Assembly: GCF_901875575.1 (NCBI RefSeq)
Contig: NZ_CABFMF010000077.1
Coordinates: forward strand, 1 to 64,000
Reading direction: 5' to 3'
DNA from: an uncultured Streptococcus sp.
GTDB lineage: Bacteria; Bacillota; Bacilli; Lactobacillales; Streptococcaceae
DNA: 64,000 nt
How positions within the stretch are numbered: position 1 is the stretch's first letter; every line of letters begins with the position of its first letter. The notes under the pieces are model-generated. The model was given only the letters and a program-made list of their open reading frames with translations. It ran no database searches and had not been told where the DNA came from. Below, in pieces: positions 20,901 through 28,100 of this stretch. The translations under genes and the position numbers were made by a program.

Positions 20901-23900
20901 CAATTCAAATTGTATCTAAACTTCGTAAAAAAGGATTTGATTTATCTGTTTCAGATATTTATAAAAATCAGACTATCAATTTAATTTCTAAAAATGCTCT
21001 TAAGATCGATAAGAATTCGATGGTATCTAATAATATAAAAGATTATCAATTTGTAGATAATTTTCCTATATTACCAATTCAGGAATGGTTTTTTAAATTA
21101 GATATGAATGTTTCTAATCATTGGAATCAGTCAAATTATTTTGTGATTCAAAGCGATGATGAGCTACAAATTTTAAATACAATACACCAAATTTATAATA
21201 ACCATCCTATGCTCAGAGGAAAGGTTATAAAAAACAAAGAAAATTATAAAATAGTTATTTCTGATAAGGAGGATTTTAAGATACAAGAGATTATCCAAAA
21301 ATTCTCTGATAGACTTACTTTAGAGGAACAATGGTCAGAATTGCAGAGTAGTTTGAATATATATAAAGCGCCTACTTCAAGGATTGCGTACTATGTTGAA
21401 GATGGAAAGACATTTATTTATTGGACAGTTCATCATTTGTTTATTGATTCGTATTCTTGGATAGTTATAAAAAATGAATTAGAGGTCTTAAATAATAATA
21501 TTAACTATCGTTTAAATCCGGATATTTTAACAGATGAGGAAGTAATTCAAAATATATTAGATACAACATTTCATTTTCCTAGTTCGAAGAATAATTTACT
21601 GGATACTAGTACAGGAGTGAAAGAATATATTTTTGAAAATGAAGAATTTGCTAAAGTAGGTGAATCTAATTTTGGATTATTAGTAAGTAGTTTACTTTGT
21701 ACAGTTATATCTAGGATTGAAAAGAGTGATCTAACTGTTGTCAGAGAAAATAATAGTAGATTTAATGAAGTTAATAAAAACTATGATTTCAGCCAAACAA
21801 TAGGTTGGATGACTGAATTTAATTTTCATCATATTTCTAAGGATTCAAAATGGGAAGAGAATTATGTAAGTCTATTAAAAAGTTCACAAGATTATTTAGA
21901 TTCTGAAGTTTATTTTTATTTAAATATCACTGATATGTCTAAAAAAGTACAAAATGATTTTATTTTGAGAGAGACAAGTGATATTAATCAAGCTAACATA
22001 AAAGCAATGCCAGCAACAATTAATATTATTTGCTATGATTCAAAGGTTAGTATCACTACTCTAAATCTGAAAAATACTGATTTAATTTTGAAAGAATTAA
22101 ATAAAGAACTAAAAGTTATTAAAAAGTTTGCTGGAATTGCAAAATTTGTAAAAGAGATTGAAAAATTAGAATATAATGTTATTTCTGCTGAAGAATTTTC
22201 TGAAATTTATTTGCAGTATGGAGATGATATAGAATCTATTTACCCTCTTTTTCCATTGCAACAAGAGATGTCATTATCATCTGTGAAATCAGCATCTAGC
22301 TATATTAATCATATTTCGTGGATTTCAAAATTTAGTCTTGAAAAATTTGTTAATCGATTTACACAAGTGTATTATAAATATGAAGCTTTGAGAACAAGCA
22401 TTTATTATACTGACCGCCTTAATTTTGTTCAAATCATTAAAAATAAAGAGATACCATTGCAATTTAACTACTATTCGATTGATGGTTTAAATAAAGAAAA
22501 ACAGGAGGAATTTTTAAATAGAATTATACAAGAAGAGGCTGGAAAATATATCCCTAGAAATGAGAATAAACTATACGGCATATATATTTTTAAAATTGAT
22601 AATGACAATATCAGAATTCTGTGGTTGTTTAATCATTTAATTTTAGATGGATGGAGTATAGGGATTATTTTACGAGAGCTTTGGTCAGAGATTAATTTTC
22701 CACATGAAAGTTCTATAACTAATTTACCTTATATAAAGTGGTTGTTATCTAATAAAAATGATACTGAAATCTATCAAGTAAATTCCGATGTACAAAATAG
22801 AATTGGAAGAGTGTTCTCTAATGAAGAATTGACAAGTCTCGAAATGAGCCATAATGTTGATAAACATTTTACTATAAGTAAAAATTTATCGGATAATATT
22901 CTTACTTTTTCTAAAAATAATAAAATTAGTGTAGCTAATATTTTAGGTTCTTTATGGGGATATATTCTTTGTAGTTTAAGTAATAGCAATACTGTCATTT
23001 TTGGTTCTGTGAACTCAGGTAGAAATTGCCCTATTGACAACATTGAGAGCCAAGTTGGTTTATTTATAACTACTAATCCAGTTTATTTTAAGGTGTATAA
23101 TTCAGAGTCTATTTTAGTATTTTTAGAACGAAATTCTAAAATATTAGATGAATTAAATCAAGTTTATTTTGTTGATCAAAGTTGTTTTAGAAGACAATAC
23201 GGCTTGAATGAGAAGGAGACATTATTTGAGACTATTTTCGTGTATGAAAATTATCCAGAACCCGAAGCGAATTCTAACTTTATTAAAGACTTTAGAGCTA
23301 ATGAGCAATCAGGTTTGCCTCTTAGTTTGAGTGCAGGTGGAGATAAAAATTTAATTTATAAATTGTCGTATAATAGTCAACTTGTTTCTGAAAAAGACAT
23401 TGATATTATAGGAAAATGGATACAACTTCTTCTTGAGTATATCGTGATGTACTATAATGTAGAAAAGAAAGTAACTAACTTGCCTAATTTGAGTCATGAA
23501 ATTGTATTAGGGAAACATATCAATTGTCAACTAGGTGCTAAAAAGAAAAGAACAGATATTGAAGATTTGAAAATGACAAAAACAACAAAAAATATTATAG
23601 ACATTTATTCAAATGTTTTAGGTCACAATAAATTTAATTTAAATGATAGCTTCTTTGAAATTGGTGGGGATTCTTTAAAATTATCAAAATTAATATACTT
23701 CCTGAAAGAAAAATATAATATTAAACTTGACACATTAAGTTTTTTTGAAAATCCAACTTTAAAATTCATCATTGACAATGAACCAGTTACTTTTGAAGTT
23801 GACAATAACCATTCACTAAGTCTCCCAGAAGTACAACTTGGAACGAGTTCGTTAAAAATGGAAAAAAAGAAATCTATCTTGATTACGGGAGCAACTGGTT

Positions 23901-24913
23901 TAGTAGGGAGTGAACTAGTATATCAGAATTTGAAAAAGGGATATGATGTTTATTGTATTACAAGAAGAACAGCAAAGAGTGCTGAAGAGAGAGTGAAAGA
24001 ATGTTTAGATAATATTTCAAACACAAATGATGATATCTGTTTTAAAAAACTACATGTATATTCAGGTGATATTACTAAAGAAAATTTTGGATTATCAAAT
24101 CAAGACTATGAGTTTTTGAGTTCAGAAGTTTCAATAGTTTATCATGCAGCAGGAAATATTAATTTTATGTCTTCATTTGAGGATTCATACAACACTAATG
24201 TTAGTGGACTTGATCAAGTTATGAAGTTTGCACAGACAAATGTTATTAAGAAAATAAATTACCTTTCAACTTTATCAGTAGTTGGACATGATCACTATTT
24301 AGTTGAGGATATTAATATGGCACCAATTAGTTATGTGAAGACAAAGGCTATGTCCGAGAAGTATCTTAGACAGTATCGTACAGTTAGAGATAGCGTAATT
24401 ATTTCCAGACTTGGAAGAATATCAGGTAATACTAGAAATTCATCAATACCTAGAGATGATCTATTTTGGAGATTGATACAATCAATTATTCAATTGAAAG
24501 CATACCCAGAAGAATTTTTAGGAAATGAAACTGATTTGACTCCAGTTAATGCAATCGTAGAAAAATTAATAAATGACACTGAAAAAGGGGGGAGCAATAA
24601 TCAGATTAATAATTATTTTTCAAATTACATAATTACTTTTGATAGAGCGATAGCTCTGCTAGAAAGTTTAATAGAAGATAACCTACAAAAAATCAGTTAT
24701 GAAGAATGGTTGAATCTAGTAGAAACTTCTGATGATAATAATAGCATCAAAGTACTTGCTCCTTTATTTAGAGAAAATGTATTTTATGAGCCCGAAGAAG
24801 CTACTATTGTTTCTGAAAATTCTCCTGATATTGGTTATCAAAAAGATATTTTATTTGGAAAAAAACTTGAGGATGAGGTGTTTATATGCTATGTAAAAAA
24901 TCTCTTATCGTGA
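14930..24913 (+). CDS. Nonribosomal peptide synthetase 3 (C-A-T-C-A-T-E-C-T-reductase)
   Basis: The protein has 3327 residues. Domains in order: C (HHILLDGWS, 130), A (TSGSTGNPKG near 591), T (IGIDS, Ser 967), C (HHIIADGNS, 1164), A (TSGTTGKPKG near 1612), T (IGGDS, Ser 1988), E (from about 2045; HHLFIDSYSW, 2168), C (NHLILDGWS, 2568), T (IGGDS, Ser 2915) and a terminal reductase (GATGLVG at about 2987; YVKTK with Tyr 3135 and Lys 3139). Pocket codes read DAFWFGGTFK for the first A domain, one residue from the classic valine code, and DAMIIGGVGK for the second (hydrophobic, unassigned). The last module has no A domain, so its T must be charged in trans. Thioester reductases of this type release an aldehyde using NAD(P)H. 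AGGAGG stands six bases before the ATG. The final E domain lacks the usual NYLGQF-like motif and may be weak. Confidence 0.93.
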   Translation: MMNTKAAFPMLNLQRGIAYECQLNPETPLYVSQIILEVNYQDIFSYKKAWEFILNKYEIFRTRFVFGKLEEDVQVVVEQSEFVWEDKDIKYNNLKKLAEEKRNLLLDDFPLTKFTLARTEKGTFLIWTFHHILLDGWSSSLVLEEVDKTYIRLTKKGLESVLIEGDNSYSNFVLWKLSNLQNKDISFWEKYLKGYNGFKFPTLTNGKRYDSFDETYINTDISARKVEEYCRKNSVSTATFFQTIFAVFLSLYTNQKQVAFNVIDSGRTGGSFPNLDKVVGLLIDNSIRYYEIDESNVFSTFLKSVQDKELRIKETNLYQSSVRSPISIPNTNVTFVYENYPTSEQNERYRIISGIEMSSDDITFSVGASGESFDMKLMYSLDIINHIQANEILKTIQRFINIVLKMDTQQNVAIVVKDFNKEIRYSKVSSSQTVLPSLKSFYEQFKNIASKKPKKIAINDETEVLTYEDLCQKIELLVANLHKLELKSGKSVGIIGNRTANSISLMAALQYLQIPYTFLDDKNTKERLEYILSDAEVDYVINCYINPKDLPNIGSNYEIINYFSLEVNFNDEIENITIDNSSTFCQLIYTSGSTGNPKGIEMTFENILSLSFDNGFYHIKENDNFAQASSMAFDASIFEIWFPLLNGACVTIIPDPVIDLSNWKKRIEENEITTAWLTSGLFNTFSDLDISIFEPLRSIFVGGEIISPKHIKNAMRQCKETQFYNGYGPTENTTFTTVYEIPSDFNTDNPIPIGKLLNNSGAKVVDDFGNVVPIGFPGELVVSGTGVTNGYHKISLDTPFTYNDFGKYYNTGDIVMFDGEIFHFVERKDRQVKIRGFRVELSEIEHVIEQIPNVEKAAVIDITSEGITKLLAFYTGTLADETLRKVIQDKLPNYMSPSLIKNVSSIPLTLNGKVDKKKLLEAGDEIRVSNKSDYSDNKKRFLEILSKYSNTVNIDLDSDLFEIGIDSLIAVRLHNLLNDEYSKDISLKEFIEAGSINNMIDLYEFNTHKKIASEKKYNELIISENSQDDFLSLATEIQKSMYYFQVENEEKTIYNIPYVSKHEKTKFSLNELSERFDLFIKSNPIFHSYLSEDEDGELGWYNLTSKKLYKINHIEIDFETENKINDLIQKELNYNFILSNKKEPLLRFTILETPTCYYLIIVAHHIIADGNSIDILLDNIFGSVDSLDKTQDYFKFLSSYEEDSPEDISYWEDKLNSVQPIPLFDKVDEEFEHLGKAENLSLDFQFFKKIEKLSVEYKVSKYNVLLSLYSQFLMLYFNRNNIFVGTPVSTRTDEYNTSFGMFLSFLPIISSRNSKKTFLDNLLVDRLEVLETINHSSVSFSSLSQLMNTKVSLSSIVQAVFNYQEGGREVDFLDKDIITKHRDYIQFPLTFTVYNFPSQAFVQVEYASNMFNREQIQNLLLTFNKWSNRILDNLEKPMGTIPLFSEVESADLVTELNPKFIFRKEELGTYLTHLKPKNNNIAIVDSEKSLTYAEVYYLILMLDKKLKRIGAYKGMKICFFGVRSWQQVVIFYLCLLKNYVYVPIDSQHSKNRLVDVVSELKPDLILSSDEYFDDELEVIEVNSLFDNNISSEILIKNPCNNHVRDLAYILFTSGTTGKPKGVQISRSNLAHFASTYKRDWYFEKEWRSLFLTSISFDASIMEMMSALSLGNSLHIFSDEYQNLPNFINENKIESMIITPSLYSILDFSKCENLKLVINGGDKFRKNNTIPQTTRVVNGYGPTEGTVGVSNADVLVDSTIGIPTSNSIVLVMDKLFNILPTGSVGEICIIGPSVMVSYVNNADNIDKLYSPPSFLTPYGSKIYRTGDLGYFDSKGRLNFYGRNDGQVKIRGHRIELSEITGRALEESQIKDAFTNLVELKAGNTKLIVLYVVLHSGVEFFEDKFKEKLSNILPSYMVPDRIMVVDSFELTVNGKIDTTKLPNLGIKNSMIENDTDITIFEKDLLCVWKEIFNLEQINIHTNFYEIGGDSIKAIQIVSKLRKKGFDLSVSDIYKNQTINLISKNALKIDKNSMVSNNIKDYQFVDNFPILPIQEWFFKLDMNVSNHWNQSNYFVIQSDDELQILNTIHQIYNNHPMLRGKVIKNKENYKIVISDKEDFKIQEIIQKFSDRLTLEEQWSELQSSLNIYKAPTSRIAYYVEDGKTFIYWTVHHLFIDSYSWIVIKNELEVLNNNINYRLNPDILTDEEVIQNILDTTFHFPSSKNNLLDTSTGVKEYIFENEEFAKVGESNFGLLVSSLLCTVISRIEKSDLTVVRENNSRFNEVNKNYDFSQTIGWMTEFNFHHISKDSKWEENYVSLLKSSQDYLDSEVYFYLNITDMSKKVQNDFILRETSDINQANIKAMPATINIICYDSKVSITTLNLKNTDLILKELNKELKVIKKFAGIAKFVKEIEKLEYNVISAEEFSEIYLQYGDDIESIYPLFPLQQEMSLSSVKSASSYINHISWISKFSLEKFVNRFTQVYYKYEALRTSIYYTDRLNFVQIIKNKEIPLQFNYYSIDGLNKEKQEEFLNRIIQEEAGKYIPRNENKLYGIYIFKIDNDNIRILWLFNHLILDGWSIGIILRELWSEINFPHESSITNLPYIKWLLSNKNDTEIYQVNSDVQNRIGRVFSNEELTSLEMSHNVDKHFTISKNLSDNILTFSKNNKISVANILGSLWGYILCSLSNSNTVIFGSVNSGRNCPIDNIESQVGLFITTNPVYFKVYNSESILVFLERNSKILDELNQVYFVDQSCFRRQYGLNEKETLFETIFVYENYPEPEANSNFIKDFRANEQSGLPLSLSAGGDKNLIYKLSYNSQLVSEKDIDIIGKWIQLLLEYIVMYYNVEKKVTNLPNLSHEIVLGKHINCQLGAKKKRTDIEDLKMTKTTKNIIDIYSNVLGHNKFNLNDSFFEIGGDSLKLSKLIYFLKEKYNIKLDTLSFFENPTLKFIIDNEPVTFEVDNNHSLSLPEVQLGTSSLKMEKKKSILITGATGLVGSELVYQNLKKGYDVYCITRRTAKSAEERVKECLDNISNTNDDICFKKLHVYSGDITKENFGLSNQDYEFLSSEVSIVYHAAGNINFMSSFEDSYNTNVSGLDQVMKFAQTNVIKKINYLSTLSVVGHDHYLVEDINMAPISYVKTKAMSEKYLRQYRTVRDSVIISRLGRISGNTRNSSIPRDDLFWRLIQSIIQLKAYPEEFLGNETDLTPVNAIVEKLINDTEKGGSNNQINNYFSNYIITFDRAIALLESLIEDNLQKISYEEWLNLVETSDDNNSIKVLAPLFRENVFYEPEEATIVSENSPDIGYQKDILFGKKLEDEVFICYVKNLLS

Positions 24914-25602
24914 ACAATGAAATTCAATTGCTAGTATTTCCTCATGCAGTAGGTTCATTAGGAAATTACATAAAATTTAAAAGAGTAGATAATTTGCATT
25001 TGGTAGATTATGAACTCCCAGGTAGAGGACATCGTCTTTCAGAAGGTATTTATGATATGAATCAAATTATCAACGAGGTAGTCTCGTGTATCGATTTTTC
25101 AAATGAGTATATTTTATTCGGTCATAGTATGGGAGCTTTTATAGCTTATGAAATTTGCTCTTCAATTGAACGAAGGAAATTACCAAAGCCTAATAAATTA
25201 ATTTTAAGTGGTCAAAATCCTCCTAATTTAAATAATAAGTTCGAAGAATACAAATATTACTCTATTAAAGATTCTATTAAGTATTTTAAAGAAATGGGTG
25301 GCACCTCCAAAGAAATCTTAAATAATACTGAATTGATGAGTATATATACTGATATTTTAAATAAGGATTTGAATTTTTTAAATATGTATTTAAATAATTT
25401 TGAGTTTAAGAGACTTGAGACGAATTTAGAAATTTGGATTGGTAAAGAAGATAAATCGATATTTACTGAGAATTGTCTTGATTGGAAAGATTTTACTAGT
25501 GGAAATTGTAAATTACTTCAATTTGAAGGGGGACATTTTTTTATAAATAAGTTATTGTCAGAAAGTAAAAGATTAAGTGTTCTTTTGGGGATGAGGTTGT
25601 AA
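24886..25602 (+). CDS. Type II thioesterase (alpha/beta hydrolase)
   Basis: The protein has 238 residues, the normal size for stand-alone NRPS thioesterases. The nucleophile elbow GHSMG (Ser 81) and the late GGHFF histidine motif are present, as is the ELPGRGHR segment typical of this family. Such enzymes remove wrong or stalled groups from the phosphopantetheine arms of the thiolation domains. Because NRPS 3 ends in a reductase and no thioesterase domain is fused to any of the synthetases, this protein is for editing rather than product release. The start overlaps the NRPS 3 gene by 28 bases, so the two are probably translationally coupled. Confidence 0.9.
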   Translation: MLCKKSLIVNNEIQLLVFPHAVGSLGNYIKFKRVDNLHLVDYELPGRGHRLSEGIYDMNQIINEVVSCIDFSNEYILFGHSMGAFIAYEICSSIERRKLPKPNKLILSGQNPPNLNNKFEEYKYYSIKDSIKYFKEMGGTSKEILNNTELMSIYTDILNKDLNFLNMYLNNFEFKRLETNLEIWIGKEDKSIFTENCLDWKDFTSGNCKLLQFEGGHFFINKLLSESKRLSVLLGMRL

Positions 25603-25625
25603 AATATCGAAAGAAAGGAATGAAC

Positions 25626-26342
25626 ATGTTAAGTATTAAAAATTTAAAAAAAATTTATGGAAAAAGTGGGAAAGGTATAACTAACTTAAATTTATTCTTA
25701 TCGGAAGGAACTATTTGCGCCTTTATTGGCTCTAATGGTGCTGGAAAATCTACTTCAATTAAATCAATTGTTGGTATTCATCCTTTTGATCAAGGTGAAG
25801 TTATATTAGATGATATTAGTTTGACTCAAAAACCTCGGCTTTTTAAGTCTCTTATGGGGTATGCAGCAGATTCACCCGAGTTATATGATAATTTAAGAGG
25901 TTATGAATTTTTAAATTTTATTGCTTCAATCTATAAAGTATCAGGTATTGAATTTACAAGACGAGTAAATTATTTAGTTGAGAAATTAGAAATGAAAAGT
26001 GCATTAAGTCAGTTGATTTCCACGTATTCCCATGGAATGAAGCAACGACTTGTTTTAATTTCTATCTTTCTACATAATCCTAAGTTGATCGTATTAGATG
26101 AGCCATTTGTTGGTTTAGATCCGAATGCAACTCACTTTCTAGTGGAAGAATTAAAAAGAAGGGCACAGCAGGGGAGCATTATCATATATTCTACCCATGT
26201 TTTAGAGGTTGCAGAAAAATTATGTAATCATGTTGTTTTAATTGACAATGGTGTTGTAAAAATAAATAATAATATGGCTACAGTGACCAAAGAATTATCT
26301 TTAAATGAAGTTTTCAGACGGGAGACATATAAAAATGATTGA
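25626..26342 (+). CDS. ABC transporter ATP-binding protein (first exporter pair)
   Basis: The protein has 238 residues with a complete nucleotide-binding domain: Walker A GSNGAGKST, a signature YSHGMKQRL that departs from LSGGQ in the way seen in BcrA-like antibiotic exporters, Walker B LIVLDEP, D-loop and the switch His (STHVLE). The ATG at 25626 is preferred because AAGGA ends six bases before it; an ATG at 25620 touches that ribosome site. The downstream permease gene overlaps its end by eight bases. The likely role is export of, or self-protection against, the peptide made by the neighbouring synthetases. The substrate is inferred from context only. Confidence 0.88.
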   Translation: MLSIKNLKKIYGKSGKGITNLNLFLSEGTICAFIGSNGAGKSTSIKSIVGIHPFDQGEVILDDISLTQKPRLFKSLMGYAADSPELYDNLRGYEFLNFIASIYKVSGIEFTRRVNYLVEKLEMKSALSQLISTYSHGMKQRLVLISIFLHNPKLIVLDEPFVGLDPNATHFLVEELKRRAQQGSIIIYSTHVLEVAEKLCNHVVLIDNGVVKINNNMATVTKELSLNEVFRRETYKND

Positions 26343-27873
26343 TGATTTATTAAAATTTTTATGTATTCGTCTTAAGAATCAATTAGGTATTTCAAAATTA
26401 AGTGATGACTCATCTACTGTAAAGTCACACTCGCGTATTACTTTTATTGGCTATAGCGTCGCAATTCTGCTCCTTTTTTCTTACTTTGTTTATTTACCAT
26501 TTCAAATGTCTGCGGAGGGAGAGAGTGAATATGTTAATTCCTATGTTATTGGTTTGATGTTTTGGATTCTAGCTATTTGGACTAATTTATCAGGAGTTAA
26601 AAATCTGTTTTATAGTAGAGATCATGATTATATTTTTTCATTACCTTTGGAGAAATGGCAAGCAAAGATATCTATAATTGTTTATCAATACCTACTATAT
26701 TCTGTTCTTTCAATTGTATTATTTTTAGGAGCGCAGATATCATTAATTATTATTGAACAGGCAGCAATAAATACTACGTTATACATTCTACTGTTATCTT
26801 TATGTATCCCAGCACTTGCTATCATAACCAGCGTGTTACTTACTTTTACAGTTGAGACTCTTTTGCGCTTTTTTAAAGTTAATTCAAGCTTAAACGCTTC
26901 GTTACTATCATTCTTATTGCTTATTTTACCACTTATAATGAGCTACTTGAAATTAGGAATAAGTAAACCTAGATTAGGCATTGTCGTATCAACCGTTTTC
27001 TCATTTCCAATTTTAGGAAGTTTAAGTATAATACATCATTTAATAATTGTAGGAATGATTATTTTTACTCTTGTTTTGACTTCTTTGTTTCTTTTGGGAG
27101 TAGTCTGTAACTATGAAAAAATTGTTGTGATGATTAGAGAACAATCAGATAATTTAAGTTCCAGTTATCATTTGTCTGTAGCTTCAACATTCTCTTCATT
27201 GCTAAGGAGAGAAATTCAAGTCTATACGTCATCGTTTTCTTATGTAAGCAATACTATATTAATGCCGTTTTTATTGGTAGTAGTTGGTATTATATCAATG
27301 ACTTATGGAGAAAAGTTGATTCCAGAAGTTGTTCTTTATAATTTAACTATCCCAGTCGACCAAGTATACTATATTATATTTACTTCATGTTTGATATTGA
27401 CAACAACAACAACAAGTGCTTTTTCAATAGAAGGAAGAAAAATTTGGATAATGAAATCACTGCCAATTTCAATTTTAGAAATAAGTTTTATAAAACTTAT
27501 CTTGAATTTGTTATTATTTCTACCAGGTTTAATTATTGCATCTATTAGTTGTTTAAAAATGAATTTAAACTTAATTCAATTTTCACAAGCAATTTCTTTA
27601 CTCATCAGCAATTTAATTTTTGTAACATGTCTTGGACTATTTATTAATTTTAAATTTCCAAATTTTAAGTGGAATAATGAAATGGAAGTAGTAAAACAAG
27701 GAGCATCAACTATTATAACGGCATTCATCAGTATGACATTAATTGGAGTAACAAGTATTCTAGTTATTTTTACAAATTTTTCATATCTTTTTATTCTTAG
27801 TATAGTAGAAGTGTTACTAGTAGTTTACTTTATTAAGACATTGAAAAATGAAAAATATATTAAAAGCAACTGA
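26335..27873 (+). CDS. ABC transporter permease, large multi-spanning (first exporter pair)
   Basis: The protein has 512 residues with many hydrophobic segments, about twelve by eye. A conserved-looking stretch FYSRDHDYIFSLPLEKWQAK follows the first pair of membrane segments, a feature of large ABC-2-like exporters of Firmicutes. The ATG at 26335 lies inside the end of the ATPase gene, with GGGAG upstream (26320-26324), implying coupled translation. It is the partner of the preceding ATP-binding protein. Membrane location is clear; the substrate, probably the NRPS product, is inference. Confidence 0.8.
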   Translation: MIDDLLKFLCIRLKNQLGISKLSDDSSTVKSHSRITFIGYSVAILLLFSYFVYLPFQMSAEGESEYVNSYVIGLMFWILAIWTNLSGVKNLFYSRDHDYIFSLPLEKWQAKISIIVYQYLLYSVLSIVLFLGAQISLIIIEQAAINTTLYILLLSLCIPALAIITSVLLTFTVETLLRFFKVNSSLNASLLSFLLLILPLIMSYLKLGISKPRLGIVVSTVFSFPILGSLSIIHHLIIVGMIIFTLVLTSLFLLGVVCNYEKIVVMIREQSDNLSSSYHLSVASTFSSLLRREIQVYTSSFSYVSNTILMPFLLVVVGIISMTYGEKLIPEVVLYNLTIPVDQVYYIIFTSCLILTTTTTSAFSIEGRKIWIMKSLPISILEISFIKLILNLLLFLPGLIIASISCLKMNLNLIQFSQAISLLISNLIFVTCLGLFINFKFPNFKWNNEMEVVKQGASTIITAFISMTLIGVTSILVIFTNFSYLFILSIVEVLLVVYFIKTLKNEKYIKSN

Positions 27874-28100
27874 TTATAGTAGAAGGTGGTGAATGTTAAA
27901 AATTACTGAAATAAATTAATTTAATTATATCGAATATAGAGATTATATTATTTAAACTATATTGAAGAGACAAATATATATAATTAAAATAGATAATGTA
28001 TTTACATTGCTATCTCTTATTTGATATTTAGTAGATTAAGGTAAGGTATACTTCCTTAGTAATATTAAGTTTTTACTCGAATAAAGTAGGGAGTTTTAGC
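27874..28100 (+). other. Intergenic gap in the NRPS operon, no gene seen
   Basis: This is the only sizeable gap (227 bases) between the regulator and the phosphopantetheinyl transferase. It is extremely A+T-rich. A weak promoter-like pair (TTTACA and GATATT with 16 bases between, near 27998-28025) may allow separate expression of the cysteine A-T gene and the second exporter, but the match is poor. No convincing terminator or open frame was found. Confidence 0.3.

Noticed and set aside
3442..24913. Many antisense and shifted open frames of 60-170 codons inside the three NRPS genes
   Set aside because: They lie in other frames of long intact synthetase genes, have no ribosome sites or recognisable domains, and follow from the A+T-rich codon use of the sense strand.
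3442..24913. Aureusimine/pyrazinone-type or mutanobactin-type cluster
   Set aside because: Aureusimine-type synthetases are two-module proteins with a reductase; here there are six modules plus a starter. Mutanobactin clusters include polyketide synthase parts, and none are seen here.
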